Shown here piece by piece: positions 40,263 through 48,571 of a stretch of DNA of 64,000 nt; the first letter of the stretch is position 1, and every line of letters starts with the position of its first letter. Under the pieces are notes generated by a model. It saw only the letters and a list, made by a program, of their open reading frames with translations. It did no database searches and was not told where the DNA came from. This DNA comes from an uncultured Saprospiraceae bacterium (lineage in GTDB: Bacteria; Bacteroidota; Bacteroidia; Chitinophagales; Saprospiraceae). The position numbers and the translations under genes were made by a program. Where the stretch lies: positions 1 to 64,000 of the forward strand of contig CALGAW010000022.1 in assembly GCA_937959115.1 (NCBI GenBank). The letters are read 5' to 3'.

Positions 40263-40853
40263 ATGAAAGCGCATATAATCTATTGCCATCCAAGCGAAAA
40301 ATCGTATACTTTTGAGATTTTCACGCACCTAAAAAAAGCATTGAGCAAGAATAGCATCGAGTACACAGTGTCCGACCTCTATAAAATGGATTTTAGATCA
40401 GATATGAGCGAACAAGAATATATGCGTGAAGGTTTTGCAAACTTTGAACTACCTATTCCGGCGGATGTGAAACAAGAGCACAAGAAAATCAAAGAAGCGA
40501 ATGGACTGATTTTCCTTTATCCTGTCTGGTGGTCTGATTGCCCAGCAAAATTAAAAGGCTGGTTTGATCGAGTTTATTCGGTTGGCTTTCTATACGGAAA
40601 AGACAAGACAGAACATCCAATTTCAGCCTTAAAGCCCTTAGATTTCGGTATTGCGATCTGTACTGCAGGATACTCCAATCAGGAATTGGAAAAAATGGGC
40701 ATTGCCGAAAGTATGAGAAAAGTAATGGTAAATGATCGACTAGGAGACCGGTTTAACTATAAGGAACTAGTAATTCTAGGCGGAACGTTAGAGAAGGAGA
40801 AAGTAAAAGAGCTACATGCTGAGTCAATTGAGAATTTTGTATCAAGAATATAG
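40263..40853 (+). CDS. NAD(P)H-dependent oxidoreductase, flavodoxin-like fold
   Basis: A 196-residue protein of the NQO2/MdaB-like family (FMN or FAD quinone or nitro-reductases). Seen: first strand and phosphate loop KAHIIYCHPSEKSYTFEIF, the family's DLYKMDFRSDMS near residue 42, the FLYPVWWSDCPAKLKGWFDRVYS segment (in two parts, near 80-100) with the flavin-stacking W-W, and ICTAGYSNQELEKMG near 133. Start at ATG 40263; an upstream in-frame TTG at 40248 is less likely. Cytosolic; likely role is two-electron reduction of quinones or related electrophiles. Confidence 0.9.
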   Translation: MKAHIIYCHPSEKSYTFEIFTHLKKALSKNSIEYTVSDLYKMDFRSDMSEQEYMREGFANFELPIPADVKQEHKKIKEANGLIFLYPVWWSDCPAKLKGWFDRVYSVGFLYGKDKTEHPISALKPLDFGIAICTAGYSNQELEKMGIAESMRKVMVNDRLGDRFNYKELVILGGTLEKEKVKELHAESIENFVSRI

Positions 40854-40988
40854 CATTTATCGCGAATCATAAACAACTGTTTTTAATTGTTAGATGCGGC
40901 CTTGGCCTTGTAGGTAAAAAACGAATTAACTCAAAATCATCCCTTTATCATTTAGATTCTGTAAATTTACACCACTAAAAACAACACT

Positions 40989-41507
40989 ATGGCAATCGCA
41001 AAACCTTTCAATTTAAACAAATGGGTGGATGAGAACCGCCACCTTCTCAAACCACCAGTAGGCAACAAGCAAGTCTACCTCGAAAATGACGATTACATCG
41101 TAATGGTAGTTGGTGGGCCAAATGGTAGAAAAGACTATCACTTCGAAGAAGGGGAAGAACTGTTTTTTCAGATCGAAGGAGACATCACACTCAAAATCAT
41201 AAACGAGGATGGTTCGCCAGAAGATATTCAGATCAAAGAAGGCGAAATGTTTTTATTACCTCCTAGAATACCGCACTCTCCTCAGCGACCAGCCAATACA
41301 ATTGGCTTAGTCATAGAGCGATACCGTAAAGAGGGCGAGGTAGATAAACTCATGTGGTTTTGTGAATCATGCAACAATAAACTACATGAAGCCGTATTTG
41401 AAATGAGTGATATCGTGGCACAGTTGCCAGTAGCAATGAATAAATTTATGGACTCAACAGAATTGCGCACCTGCAATAAATGCGGCAGCGTAATGGAAAA
41501 AATGTAA
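40989..41507 (+). CDS. nbaC: 3-Hydroxyanthranilate 3,4-dioxygenase
   Basis: A 172-residue cupin dioxygenase opening 3-hydroxyanthranilate to 2-amino-3-carboxymuconate semialdehyde, the kynurenine-pathway step before quinolinate. Iron ligands are visible as DYHFEEGEELFFQ (His near 51, Glu near 57) and the His in PPRIPHSPQRP near 95. The bacterial-type second metal site is a rubredoxin-like pair of C-x-x-C motifs at the end (CESC and CNKC). Other kynurenine genes are not in the window. The next gene starts two bases after its stop. TAAATTTA at 40972-40979, one base off consensus, is nine bases before the ATG. Confidence 0.95.
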   Translation: MAIAKPFNLNKWVDENRHLLKPPVGNKQVYLENDDYIVMVVGGPNGRKDYHFEEGEELFFQIEGDITLKIINEDGSPEDIQIKEGEMFLLPPRIPHSPQRPANTIGLVIERYRKEGEVDKLMWFCESCNNKLHEAVFEMSDIVAQLPVAMNKFMDSTELRTCNKCGSVMEKM

Positions 41508-41509
41508 AC

Positions 41510-41806
41510 ATGTTTGGACAAATAGAAGAAATGCAAAAACAGTTGCAGGCTAAACTTGCAACGATTAACGTTGACGGTGAAGCTGGCGATGGCAAAATCA
41601 AAGTACAAGTAAACGGAGTACGCGAATTGAAAAACATTCAGATTGACCCTTCCTTGCTTACTGGAGATGCCGAAGAACTTGAAGATCTGCTACTAGTCGC
41701 CATTAACAGAACAATGGAAAAAGCTGCTGTAATGGCAGAAGCAGAAACAAAGAACATGATGTCTGGTTTACTACCTCCAGGAATGGATTTGCCAGGGTTT
41801 ATGTAA
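41510..41806 (+). CDS. ybaB: YbaB/EbfC family nucleoid-associated protein
   Basis: A 98-residue protein: MFGQIEEMQKQLQAKLATI as the N-terminal helix, a central sheet with GKIKVQVNGVRELKNIQIDPSLL, and the C-terminal helix and tail AINRTMEKAAVMAEAETKNM. This is the YbaB/EbfC fold, a small dimeric DNA-binding protein. The start is ATG 41510, two bases after the stop of the dioxygenase gene, showing tight coupling. In many bacteria ybaB sits next to dnaX and recR; here it is coupled to a catabolic gene, which is unusual but may be lineage-specific. Confidence 0.93.
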   Translation: MFGQIEEMQKQLQAKLATINVDGEAGDGKIKVQVNGVRELKNIQIDPSLLTGDAEELEDLLLVAINRTMEKAAVMAEAETKNMMSGLLPPGMDLPGFM

Positions 41807-41846
41807 AAAAATACAATCGATTTATTATTAATGGTTTAGATGAAAG

Positions 41847-41869
41847 CACTTAAACTATAATTACAAGGA
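41847..41869 (-). repeat. Copy E of the ~22-base intergenic element, abutting a start codon
   Basis: Plus-strand CACTTAAAC...TTACAAGGA ends immediately before the ATG at 41870. It resembles copy D (25138-25160) most. The terminal AAGGA touches the start codon, too close to serve as a ribosome-binding site. Confidence 0.45.
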
Positions 41870-42352
41870 ATGGAAATAACAGAACAGCAAAAAGAATTTA
41901 TGCGTAAAGCCATTGAAATGGCTGATAATGGAATGAATTCAGGAACTGGTGGCCCTTTTGGTGCTGTCATTGTAAAAAACGGAAAGATCGTAGCAACAGG
42001 GTGCAATCAAGTCACCTCTACTAATGATCCAACGGCACATGCAGAGGTCGTCGCCATCAGAAATGCTTGCGTTGAACTCAACAGTTTTCAGTTGGATGAT
42101 TGTGATATCTATACTAGCTGTGAGCCATGCCCAATGTGCCTCGGTGCGATCTACTGGGCAAGGCCAAACCGTGTGTTTTACGCAAATACTAAAGTCGACG
42201 CTGCAGAAATCGATTTTGATGATCAGTTTGTATATGATGAAATCGATTTGCCTCTAGGCGATAGAAGTATTCCTTTTATTCAGATTCTAAGGAATGAGGC
42301 CTTGTCTACGTTTCAAAACTGGGCAGCGAAGAATGATAAAATAGAATACTAG
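41870..42352 (+). CDS. guaD: Guanine deaminase, cytidine-deaminase fold
   Basis: A 160-residue zinc deaminase turning guanine into xanthine. Zinc and catalytic residues: HAEVVAIRNAC (His, Glu) near residue 53 and CEPCPMCLGAIYWARP (two Cys) near 84. The pattern GTGGPFGAVIVKNGKI, NDPTAHAE, LDDCDIYTSCEPCPMC and FDDQFVYDEID is that of Bacillus-type GuaD and not of tRNA adenosine deaminase TadA, which is shorter and lacks the C-terminal FQNWA segment. Cytosolic purine salvage. The ABC exporter gene starts 14 bases after its stop. Confidence 0.88.
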   Translation: MEITEQQKEFMRKAIEMADNGMNSGTGGPFGAVIVKNGKIVATGCNQVTSTNDPTAHAEVVAIRNACVELNSFQLDDCDIYTSCEPCPMCLGAIYWARPNRVFYANTKVDAAEIDFDDQFVYDEIDLPLGDRSIPFIQILRNEALSTFQNWAAKNDKIEY

Positions 42353-42366
42353 CTCAACCTATATAA

Positions 42367-44184
42367 ATGGCAAGAAAAAAAAAGGCCACCTTTAAAGAAC
42401 AGTTCAAAGCGCTAAAGAATCTCCCTCCTTTCCTTCGGCTGGTCTGGGATACAAGTCCCTTTTATTCGATTGTCAATATAGGTCTTAGAATTATTAAAGC
42501 CGCTCTGCCATTAGCGATTCTTTGGGTGGCGAAGGAGATTATTGATGAAGTGATTCGCCTTATTGAGTTTAAAGGCGAAGGAGATATGACCTATCTCTGG
42601 ACCGTTGTTGCCATTGAATTTGCCCTTGCGAGCCTCTCCGACATCCTTAATCGGTGGATTATTCTGATAGACGCCTTGTTAGGAGATTTATTTGCCAATA
42701 AAACCTCTGTTCAGCTGATCGAAAAGGCGGCATCTCTTGACTTGTTTATGTTTGAAGATGCTAAGTTTTATGACAAACTGGCGATGGCCCGTAGGCAAAC
42801 CATTGGTAGAACAGTGCTTCTGTCTCAGGTTTTGTACCAAATGCAGGACATGATTACCATTGTGTTCCTTGGAGTTGGCCTTATTGCCTTTAGCCCTTGG
42901 TTGATTATCATCTTAATGCTTGCAGTAATACCATCTTTCATTAACGAAACGTATTTCAATTCTGTGTCTTACTCTCTTACTAGAAACTGGACACCACAGC
43001 GCCGTGAGCTTGACTATCTCCGTTACATAGGAGCAAGTGATGAGACGGCGAAGGAAATTAAGATCTTTTCCCTCCACAACTTTATTGGAGAACGCTTTGC
43101 AGAGCTTGCACACAAGTATTACAATGCAAACAAGAAAGTATCCATTAAGCGAGCTACATGGGGAAGCATTCTTTCTGTCGTCGGTGCTGTCGCATATTAT
43201 GGCGCTTATGTTTACATTATTCTTCAGACTGTTAGTGGGTTGATTACAGTCGGGATGTTGACGTTTCTGGCTTCATCTTTTAGTCGATTGCGCTCTATGT
43301 TGCAAGGTATTATGAATCGTTTTTCCAAAATTGCTGATAATGCGTTGTATCTGCAAGATTTTTTTGAGTTTATGGCCATTCAACCACAAATCAAATCACC
43401 AGAGCAAGCATTGAGTATTCCGCAACCAATTATGAAAGGCTTTACCTTTGAGAATGTGAGTTTTATGTATCCAGGAAGAGACTTCTATGCAATTAAAAAC
43501 TTGTCGTTCCATCTCCCACCAGGGGAAAAACTAGCATTGGTTGGAGAAAACGGAGCTGGTAAGACCACACTAGTGAAGCTATTAGCTCGGCTTTATGAAC
43601 CAACAGAAGGCCGTATTCTGCTTGATGGCAGAGACTTAAGAGAATATAGTTTGCCAGAGCTGCGTTTAGCTGTTGGTGTGATTTTTCAAGATTATGTCCG
43701 TTTTCAGTTACAAGCAAGAGAGAATATTGCAATTGGACAGATTGACCAAATTGAGAATCAAAAACGAATAGAGATCTCCGCAGTTAAGAGTTTAGCTGAT
43801 AGTGTTATTCAGGAACTCCCCGCCAAGTACGAACAGATCCTAGGACGCCGTTTTGAAAGCGGAGTGGATCTTTCTGGTGGCCAATGGCAGAAAATAGCAC
43901 TAGGAAGAGCCTATATGCGTGATGCTCAGTTACTAATATTGGATGAACCGACTTCTGCCTTGGATGCGCGCGCAGAGCACGAAGTCTTTCTAAGGTTTTC
44001 TGATTTGATCAAGGGAAAATCTGCCGTGCTCATTTCTCATCGCTTTTCCACTGTACGTATGGCAGACCGAATCTTATTTCTAGAAAACGGGATGCTCAAA
44101 GAAATTGGTTCGCATGATGAACTGTTAGCTTTGGATGGCAAATACGCCGAACTGTTTAAGTTGCAAGCGCAGGGATACTTATAA
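42367..44184 (+). CDS. ABC transporter, fused permease and ATPase (exporter type)
   Basis: A 605-residue half-transporter. Residues ~20-330 hold six membrane helices; the ATPase follows: Walker A GENGAGKTTLVKLL near residue 395, Q-loop VGVIFQDYVRF near 437, signature LSGGQWQKIALGRAY near 500, Walker B LLILDEPTSALD near 520 and switch His ISHRFSTVRMADR near 557. It works as a homodimer or pairs with another half. Substrate unknown: possibilities are lipids, peptides or drugs. It follows guaD by 14 bases; no functional link is apparent. Confidence 0.93.
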   Translation: MARKKKATFKEQFKALKNLPPFLRLVWDTSPFYSIVNIGLRIIKAALPLAILWVAKEIIDEVIRLIEFKGEGDMTYLWTVVAIEFALASLSDILNRWIILIDALLGDLFANKTSVQLIEKAASLDLFMFEDAKFYDKLAMARRQTIGRTVLLSQVLYQMQDMITIVFLGVGLIAFSPWLIIILMLAVIPSFINETYFNSVSYSLTRNWTPQRRELDYLRYIGASDETAKEIKIFSLHNFIGERFAELAHKYYNANKKVSIKRATWGSILSVVGAVAYYGAYVYIILQTVSGLITVGMLTFLASSFSRLRSMLQGIMNRFSKIADNALYLQDFFEFMAIQPQIKSPEQALSIPQPIMKGFTFENVSFMYPGRDFYAIKNLSFHLPPGEKLALVGENGAGKTTLVKLLARLYEPTEGRILLDGRDLREYSLPELRLAVGVIFQDYVRFQLQARENIAIGQIDQIENQKRIEISAVKSLADSVIQELPAKYEQILGRRFESGVDLSGGQWQKIALGRAYMRDAQLLILDEPTSALDARAEHEVFLRFSDLIKGKSAVLISHRFSTVRMADRILFLENGMLKEIGSHDELLALDGKYAELFKLQAQGYL

Positions 44185-44631
44185 GCCAATGCTTATTTAT
44201 ATTTGTTTTTTATCAGTAACATTTCTTTGCATTCACGGGCAATAGCGTTTTTATAAACAACAGACTATCAATTGATTGAAAAATCTTTTTGATGTAATTT
44301 CAAACTGGTTCGAATTCGTTTATCAGTAGATTATGGAAAAAAAATAGAAGTTGTAATAAGTAGTTTAGTGTTGAATTAATCACCTGAAAGGTGGTTAACT
44401 AACAAGCATGACTATTTTCAAAATCTAAAATTTTCTTATCATGATTTCAAATTATTTAAAACTCCTACTTGTAGCTATTATGTTATCACCTTCGTGTTTT
44501 TTATCCTCAACCTCTTGGATAGAACTAATCTATTAAAGACTAAAACTTTCTTTCTACTAGAGAGTTGATTGAGAAATTAATTATGGATTGAATGCTTAAT
44601 AGAAAGAACTGACAAAGCAATATTTTATAAA
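44185..44631. other. Intergenic region with hairpin and small open frame
   Basis: Before the LOG-gene terminator this region contains a 10-bp hairpin with a GAA loop at 44376-44398 (TTAATCACCT pairing with AGGTGGTTAA, one G-T pair) and no T-run, the short sequence ATGACTATTTTC at 44408 that also occurs at 16864, and a 31-codon frame at 44441. No larger gene is seen. Confidence 0.5.
44441..44536 (+). CDS. Possible 31-residue secreted or lipoprotein-like peptide
   Basis: ATG to stop encodes 31 residues beginning MISNYLKLLLVAIMLSPSCF: two charges or polar residues, a hydrophobic core, then Ser-Pro-Ser-Cys, which resembles a signal peptide with a poor lipobox. There are only about twelve residues after the Cys. 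It may be a tiny lipoprotein, the stump of a decayed gene, or chance. No promoter match was found just upstream. Confidence 0.25.
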   Translation: MISNYLKLLLVAIMLSPSCFLSSTSWIELIY

Positions 44632-44702
44632 AAAATGGTTAACAATCAATGGTAATAACTACATTATTGCGTCAACATTTACCATTGATAATTAACCATT
44701 TT
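44632..44702 (-). terminator. Long intrinsic terminator of the LOG gene
   Basis: AAAATGGTTAA (44632-44642) pairs with TTAACCATTTT (44692-44702), and ATCAATGGTAA (44645-44655) with TTACCATTGAT (44679-44689), separated by a 2-base internal loop; the apical loop is 23 bases. On the minus strand it lies 9 bases after the stop codon and is followed by a T-run (the A-run ending at 44635 on the plus strand). Confidence 0.85.
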
Positions 44703-44710
44703 CAATTTAT

Positions 44711-45439
44711 TTACAGCTCATAGTTTGGACGAAGTGACGAGGAAGAATCTTCACTATAAAAATCATTGATGATTTTAAGCACTTCCTTAGGATCGTCTGT
44801 AGAATATAGAAGATCATTGTCAGCAGGACTAACATTGTGATACTTCTCGTCCATTACATTTTTGACCCATGTTTTCAAGCCAGCCCAATAGTCTACTCCC
44901 ATCAAGATAACAGGTACGTGATCTATTTTCTTTGTTTGAATCAATGTCAACACCTCAAACAGCTCATCCATCGTTCCAAATCCGCCGGGTAATACGACAA
45001 ATGCTTGAGCATACTTCACAAACATCACTTTACGGATAAAGAAATAATTGTGATTGATGTTTTTATCAGGATCGATATATGGGTTATGACTTTGCTCGAA
45101 TGGTAGTTCGATATTCAGTCCTACGGATGTTCCACCACTAAGGTGTGCGCCTTTGTTACCTGCTTCCATAATACCAGGACCGCCACCAGTAATGACGCCA
45201 TATCCTTCGTGAACTAGCAATTTTGCCATTTCAACTGCCAATTGGTAATGCTCTTGGTCAGGCTTGGTTCTGGCTGATCCAAATATAGAGACGCAAGGAT
45301 TAATTTTGTTTAACCGTTCAAACCCTTCAACGAATTCAGCGATTACTTTGAACATCGTCCATGAGTTCTCGCCTTTTAACTCACTCCATTTTTTATGTGG
45401 TTTGAAAGGGGGTACGTCGGTTTCTTGTAAATTACTCAT
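44711..45439 (-). CDS. LOG family protein (nucleoside-monophosphate phosphoribohydrolase-like)
   Basis: A 242-residue Rossmann-like protein with both family motifs: GVITGGGPGIMEAGNKGAH near residue 95 and VVLPGGFGTMDELFEVLTL near 158 (P-G-G-x-G-T-x-x-E). Members cleave nucleoside 5'-monophosphates, including cytokinin precursors, to base and ribose 5-phosphate; the bacterial physiological substrate is usually unknown. It reads from 99 bases after the NtrC-like regulator gene on the same strand, with a hairpin between them (45475-45496), and has its own strong terminator. Confidence 0.9.
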   Translation of the reverse strand: MSNLQETDVPPFKPHKKWSELKGENSWTMFKVIAEFVEGFERLNKINPCVSIFGSARTKPDQEHYQLAVEMAKLLVHEGYGVITGGGPGIMEAGNKGAHLSGGTSVGLNIELPFEQSHNPYIDPDKNINHNYFFIRKVMFVKYAQAFVVLPGGFGTMDELFEVLTLIQTKKIDHVPVILMGVDYWAGLKTWVKNVMDEKYHNVSPADNDLLYSTDDPKEVLKIINDFYSEDSSSSLRPNYEL

Positions 45440-45474
45440 ATTTTATCTTTTTAAAGAGCAATCTTGTGGGTATC

Positions 45475-45496
45475 GCTTCCTGATTTTTCAGGAAGC
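45475..45496. promoter_or_regulatory. Perfect 9-bp inverted repeat between regulator and LOG genes
   Basis: GCTTCCTGA and TCAGGAAGC flank a TTTT loop. No T-run follows on the minus strand, so it is a weak terminator at most; it may be an mRNA-processing or operator site. Confidence 0.5.
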
Positions 45497-45538
45497 ATTC
45501 GTTATCAAAACGATAGTATTCTCCCAGTATTGCTTAGT

Positions 45539-46810
45539 TTATTTTTTTGATTTAAATTCTTTGTATTGATCTTCTATGTGTTTTTGAATTTCCGTCAGTT
45601 TGTCATATTTGTTAAAAACATCTAATAATGATGTACGATTCGAAGCTGAAGGAGTTACATAGTTCAAGACATCTTTGTCAGTAATTTCTTTATCACTAAG
45701 AATAATCAACCGTTCTACAACGTTTCTAAGTTCACGTATATTGCCTGTCCAGTCTAGTGTGGTCAATGATTTCATTGCAGTAGCAGTTACTTTCTTTTCG
45801 GGAACACCATATTCGTTACAAATTGACTTTACAAAATAATTGGTCAATAGTGGAATATCGTCTTTTCTTTCTTTCAAAGAAGGTACGGGGATAATAATGA
45901 CTGCCAATCGGTGATATAGATCTTCTCTAAACTTTTTGTCATCTATTTCGGCGCGCAAGTTCTTGTTTGTTGCTGCAATCACACGCACATCTACTTTGAT
46001 TTCTTTATCGCCACCAACTCTTGTTATCTTGTTTTCCTGAAGAGCTCTTAGTACTTTAGCTTGTGCAGAAAGACTCATATCTCCGATCTCATCTAGAAAC
46101 AAAGTACCTCCATTGGCTTGTTCAAACTTTCCAATTCGTTGTTTAATGGCAGAGGTAAACGCTCCTTTCTCATGTCCAAACAGCTCACTTTCGATTAGTT
46201 CTGCCGGAATGGCCGCGCAGTTTACTTCTACGATTTGTCCTTTTGCACGCGTACTTTTTTCGTGTATCCAACGAGCGACTAACTCCTTTCCTGTTCCGTT
46301 TGATCCCGTGACGAGCACACGGGCTTCAGTTGGTGCTACTCGCTCGATCGTCTCTTTTATTTTTGTGATTTCAGCCGACTCGCCTACTATTTCCTGTGTT
46401 TTGGATTTGGAAACGCGTCGCTTCAGTACTTTTGTTTCAGTAATCAGGCTAGACTTTTCCATTGCATTTCGAATGGTAATCAATAACCTGTTTAAATCTG
46501 GGGGCTTGGATATATAATCGAATGCTCCTTTCTTTACAGCATCTACAGCTGTCTCGACATTTCCATGTCCAGATATCATAACGACTGGTGTGTCAGGAGC
46601 CAACAAATTTACGCGTTCTAGAGTTTCTAGCCCGTCCATTTTAGGCATTTTGATATCCATGATAACGACATCATACTTGTCTTTCTTCAACTTTACAAGA
46701 GCTTCTACGCCATCTCCAGCTTCATCTACCTTGTATTTTTCAAATTCTAGGATGTCACGAAGCGTCCTTCTAATACTCTGTTCATCGTCTACAATAAGTA
46801 TTTTTGCCAT
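45539..46810 (-). CDS. NtrC-like response regulator without DNA-binding domain
   Basis: A 423-residue protein: receiver domain ~1-120 (phospho-Asp in VVIMDIKMPKMDG near residue 52), then a sigma-54-type AAA+ domain ~140-375 (Walker A TGSNGTGKELVARW, Walker B GGTLFLDEIGDMS, arginine finger region FREDLYHRL). Two departures are seen: the sigma-54 contact loop reads GAFTSA instead of GAFTGA, and after WTGNIRELRNVVERL the chain ends within ~70 residues (LTEIQKHIEDQYKEFKSKK) with no Fis-type helix-turn-helix. It may act from solution on sigma-54 polymerase or no longer activate. A partner kinase is not adjacent. Confidence 0.92.
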   Translation of the reverse strand: MAKILIVDDEQSIRRTLRDILEFEKYKVDEAGDGVEALVKLKKDKYDVVIMDIKMPKMDGLETLERVNLLAPDTPVVMISGHGNVETAVDAVKKGAFDYISKPPDLNRLLITIRNAMEKSSLITETKVLKRRVSKSKTQEIVGESAEITKIKETIERVAPTEARVLVTGSNGTGKELVARWIHEKSTRAKGQIVEVNCAAIPAELIESELFGHEKGAFTSAIKQRIGKFEQANGGTLFLDEIGDMSLSAQAKVLRALQENKITRVGGDKEIKVDVRVIAATNKNLRAEIDDKKFREDLYHRLAVIIIPVPSLKERKDDIPLLTNYFVKSICNEYGVPEKKVTATAMKSLTTLDWTGNIRELRNVVERLIILSDKEITDKDVLNYVTPSASNRTSLLDVFNKYDKLTEIQKHIEDQYKEFKSKK

Positions 46811-46945
46811 ATTCAGATTTTTTTCGAGCCTGCTAAATTATAAAAAATTTATTAATAAAGTTAAATGACTGGTACTATTGGGGTTTTCAATCGGTAGTGA
46901 AGGCATTAGGTCAAATTACATGCCATCAATATTAATATTCTAAGT

Positions 46946-47311
46946 TTAATAGTTTTTTAGCGAAAGCATGACCAATGTACAACCAATTATAGGCTCAACT
47001 CCTTGTTCTTTTGCTAGTCGTGACAGCGTTGCATTTTCAGTACCAGGATTGAAAATTATTCGTTTGGGCTTTAAACTGAGAATATAATCATAATAGGCTT
47101 CTTGCCGTTGTGGATTCAGGTAAAGTGTGATCGTATGTATCTCTTCTACTTCTGGCTGACCAAGCAAAATAGGTTCTCCATTAATTTCACCTTCACGGAT
47201 TCCCACTGGTACAACCTCAATGTTGTGCTCTTGCAAGCGAGCAGTAGCTAGATAGGCATAACGAGAAGGATTCGTTGTTGCTCCTAGGACCAATGTTTTT
47301 TTGTTTGTCAT
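46946..47311 (-). CDS. CoA-binding domain protein (YccU-like)
   Basis: A 121-residue Rossmann-fold protein: KKTLVLGATTNPSRYAYLA at the N-terminus is the nucleotide-binding turn, followed by VVPVGIREGEINGEPIL, ITLYLNPQRQEAYYDYIL and RIIFNPGTEN. This is the succinyl-CoA-synthetase-alpha-like CoA-binding fold as a stand-alone domain. Function unknown in any organism I can name. It starts on the base next to the last base of the pdhC stop codon, so the two are translated as an operon; the link to PDH and CoA chemistry is suggestive only. Confidence 0.85.
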   Translation of the reverse strand: MTNKKTLVLGATTNPSRYAYLATARLQEHNIEVVPVGIREGEINGEPILLGQPEVEEIHTITLYLNPQRQEAYYDYILSLKPKRIIFNPGTENATLSRLAKEQGVEPIIGCTLVMLSLKNY

Positions 47312-48571
47312 TTAAACGAGGAGTGTAACAGGATTTTCAAGCAATGTTTTGAACGATTGTAAGAACTGTGCACCGCTTGCTCCGTCTACAACTCTGTGAT
47401 CGCAAGACATTGTTACTTTCATGATGTTTCCAATCGTTAATCCACCGTTTTTCACAATTGCTTGTGGAGTTATCGTTCCAACAGCCATAATACATGAATC
47501 TGGAGGATTGATAATTGCTGTAAACTCTTCGATTCCCATCATTCCTAAATTGGAAATGGTAAACGTGTTGCCTTGCATTTGATTTGGTGCCAGTTTTCTT
47601 TCTTTTGCCTTTCCTGCCAAGTCCCTTACTTCACTATTGATTTGAGAAAGAGACTTAAAGTCTGCATTTCTAATCACAGGAACAAGTAATCCGTCTTCTA
47701 CAGCGACAGCGACGCCAATATTAATGTTACCGTTTACTCTAATGAAATCGCCCATCCAAGATGAATTTACAGCAGGGTGTTTCCTCAGTGCTACGGCTGC
47801 TGCCTTTACAACTAAATCATTAAAAGATATTTTCTTTGGAGCGATTTCATTCATTTGTTTTCTTGCTGCAATCGCGTTGTCCATATTGATACTCACCGTC
47901 AAATAAAAGTGAGGAGCAGTAAATTTACTTTCTTGTAATCGGGAAGCAATCACTCTTCTCATTCCGGTCAATGGCTGATCCTGATCTTTCCCTGTAGCAG
48001 TGATCATTGGACTGGAGGCTGTAGCGCCACCTTTTTCAAGGAATGCTTCGATGTCTCGTTTCACAATTCTTCCATTCTCGCCAGTACCAGAAAGTGAGGT
48101 CAACGGTATATTGTGCTCTTCAGCCACTCTCTTAGCGAGGGGAGATGCTTTTATTCTAGCATCTGATGCTGCTGCAGAAGGAGTTGCTATGGAAGCCACT
48201 GCTGTAGTTGCCACTGTTGGCTTGTTTACTGGTGTCGAATCAGACGAGGCAGCTGGTGTTGGTGTGCTGGTTTCTGATTTCTGTGCGCCGTTGGTGTTAA
48301 GGCTGGCCTCAAGGATCGCTTTATAGTCTTCTCCTTTTTCTCCAATTATTGCAATAACGCCATCTGTCGGAGCAGCTTCACCCTCTTGCACATGAATGTA
48401 TAGAAGGACGCCATCTGAATAGCTTTCCTGTACCATTACGGCTTTGTCAGTTTCAACTTCAAACAATTCATCACCTGATTCAATTGAATCACCTACTTTT
48501 TTATGCCAGGCAACAATAGTACCTTCTGTCATCGTATCGCTCAATAGAGGCATTTTTATAATCTCAGCCAT
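47312..48571 (-). CDS. pdhC: Pyruvate dehydrogenase E2, dihydrolipoamide acetyltransferase
   Basis: A 419-residue 2-oxoacid dehydrogenase E2. Domains: one lipoyl domain at 1-78 (lipoyl Lys in EVETDKAVM near residue 43), an Ala/Pro/Thr-rich linker ~95-135, peripheral subunit-binding domain ~138-175 (ASPLAKRVAEEHNIPL, GTGENGRIVKRDI) and the acetyltransferase core ~195-419 with SCDHRVVDGASGAQFL near residue 390. It moves acetyl groups to CoA in the cytosolic PDH complex. The pyruvate form is inferred from GTGENGRI and core sequence; a branched-chain form is possible. E1 and E3 genes are not in the window. Confidence 0.92.
   Translation of the reverse strand: MAEIIKMPLLSDTMTEGTIVAWHKKVGDSIESGDELFEVETDKAVMVQESYSDGVLLYIHVQEGEAAPTDGVIAIIGEKGEDYKAILEASLNTNGAQKSETSTPTPAASSDSTPVNKPTVATTAVASIATPSAAASDARIKASPLAKRVAEEHNIPLTSLSGTGENGRIVKRDIEAFLEKGGATASSPMITATGKDQDQPLTGMRRVIASRLQESKFTAPHFYLTVSINMDNAIAARKQMNEIAPKKISFNDLVVKAAAVALRKHPAVNSSWMGDFIRVNGNINIGVAVAVEDGLLVPVIRNADFKSLSQINSEVRDLAGKAKERKLAPNQMQGNTFTISNLGMMGIEEFTAIINPPDSCIMAVGTITPQAIVKNGGLTIGNIMKVTMSCDHRVVDGASGAQFLQSFKTLLENPVTLLV

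Noticed and set aside
44305-44320. GGTTCGAATTCG resembling a tRNA T-loop
   Set aside because: The flanking bases do not form a T-stem and no anticodon or acceptor arm is present.
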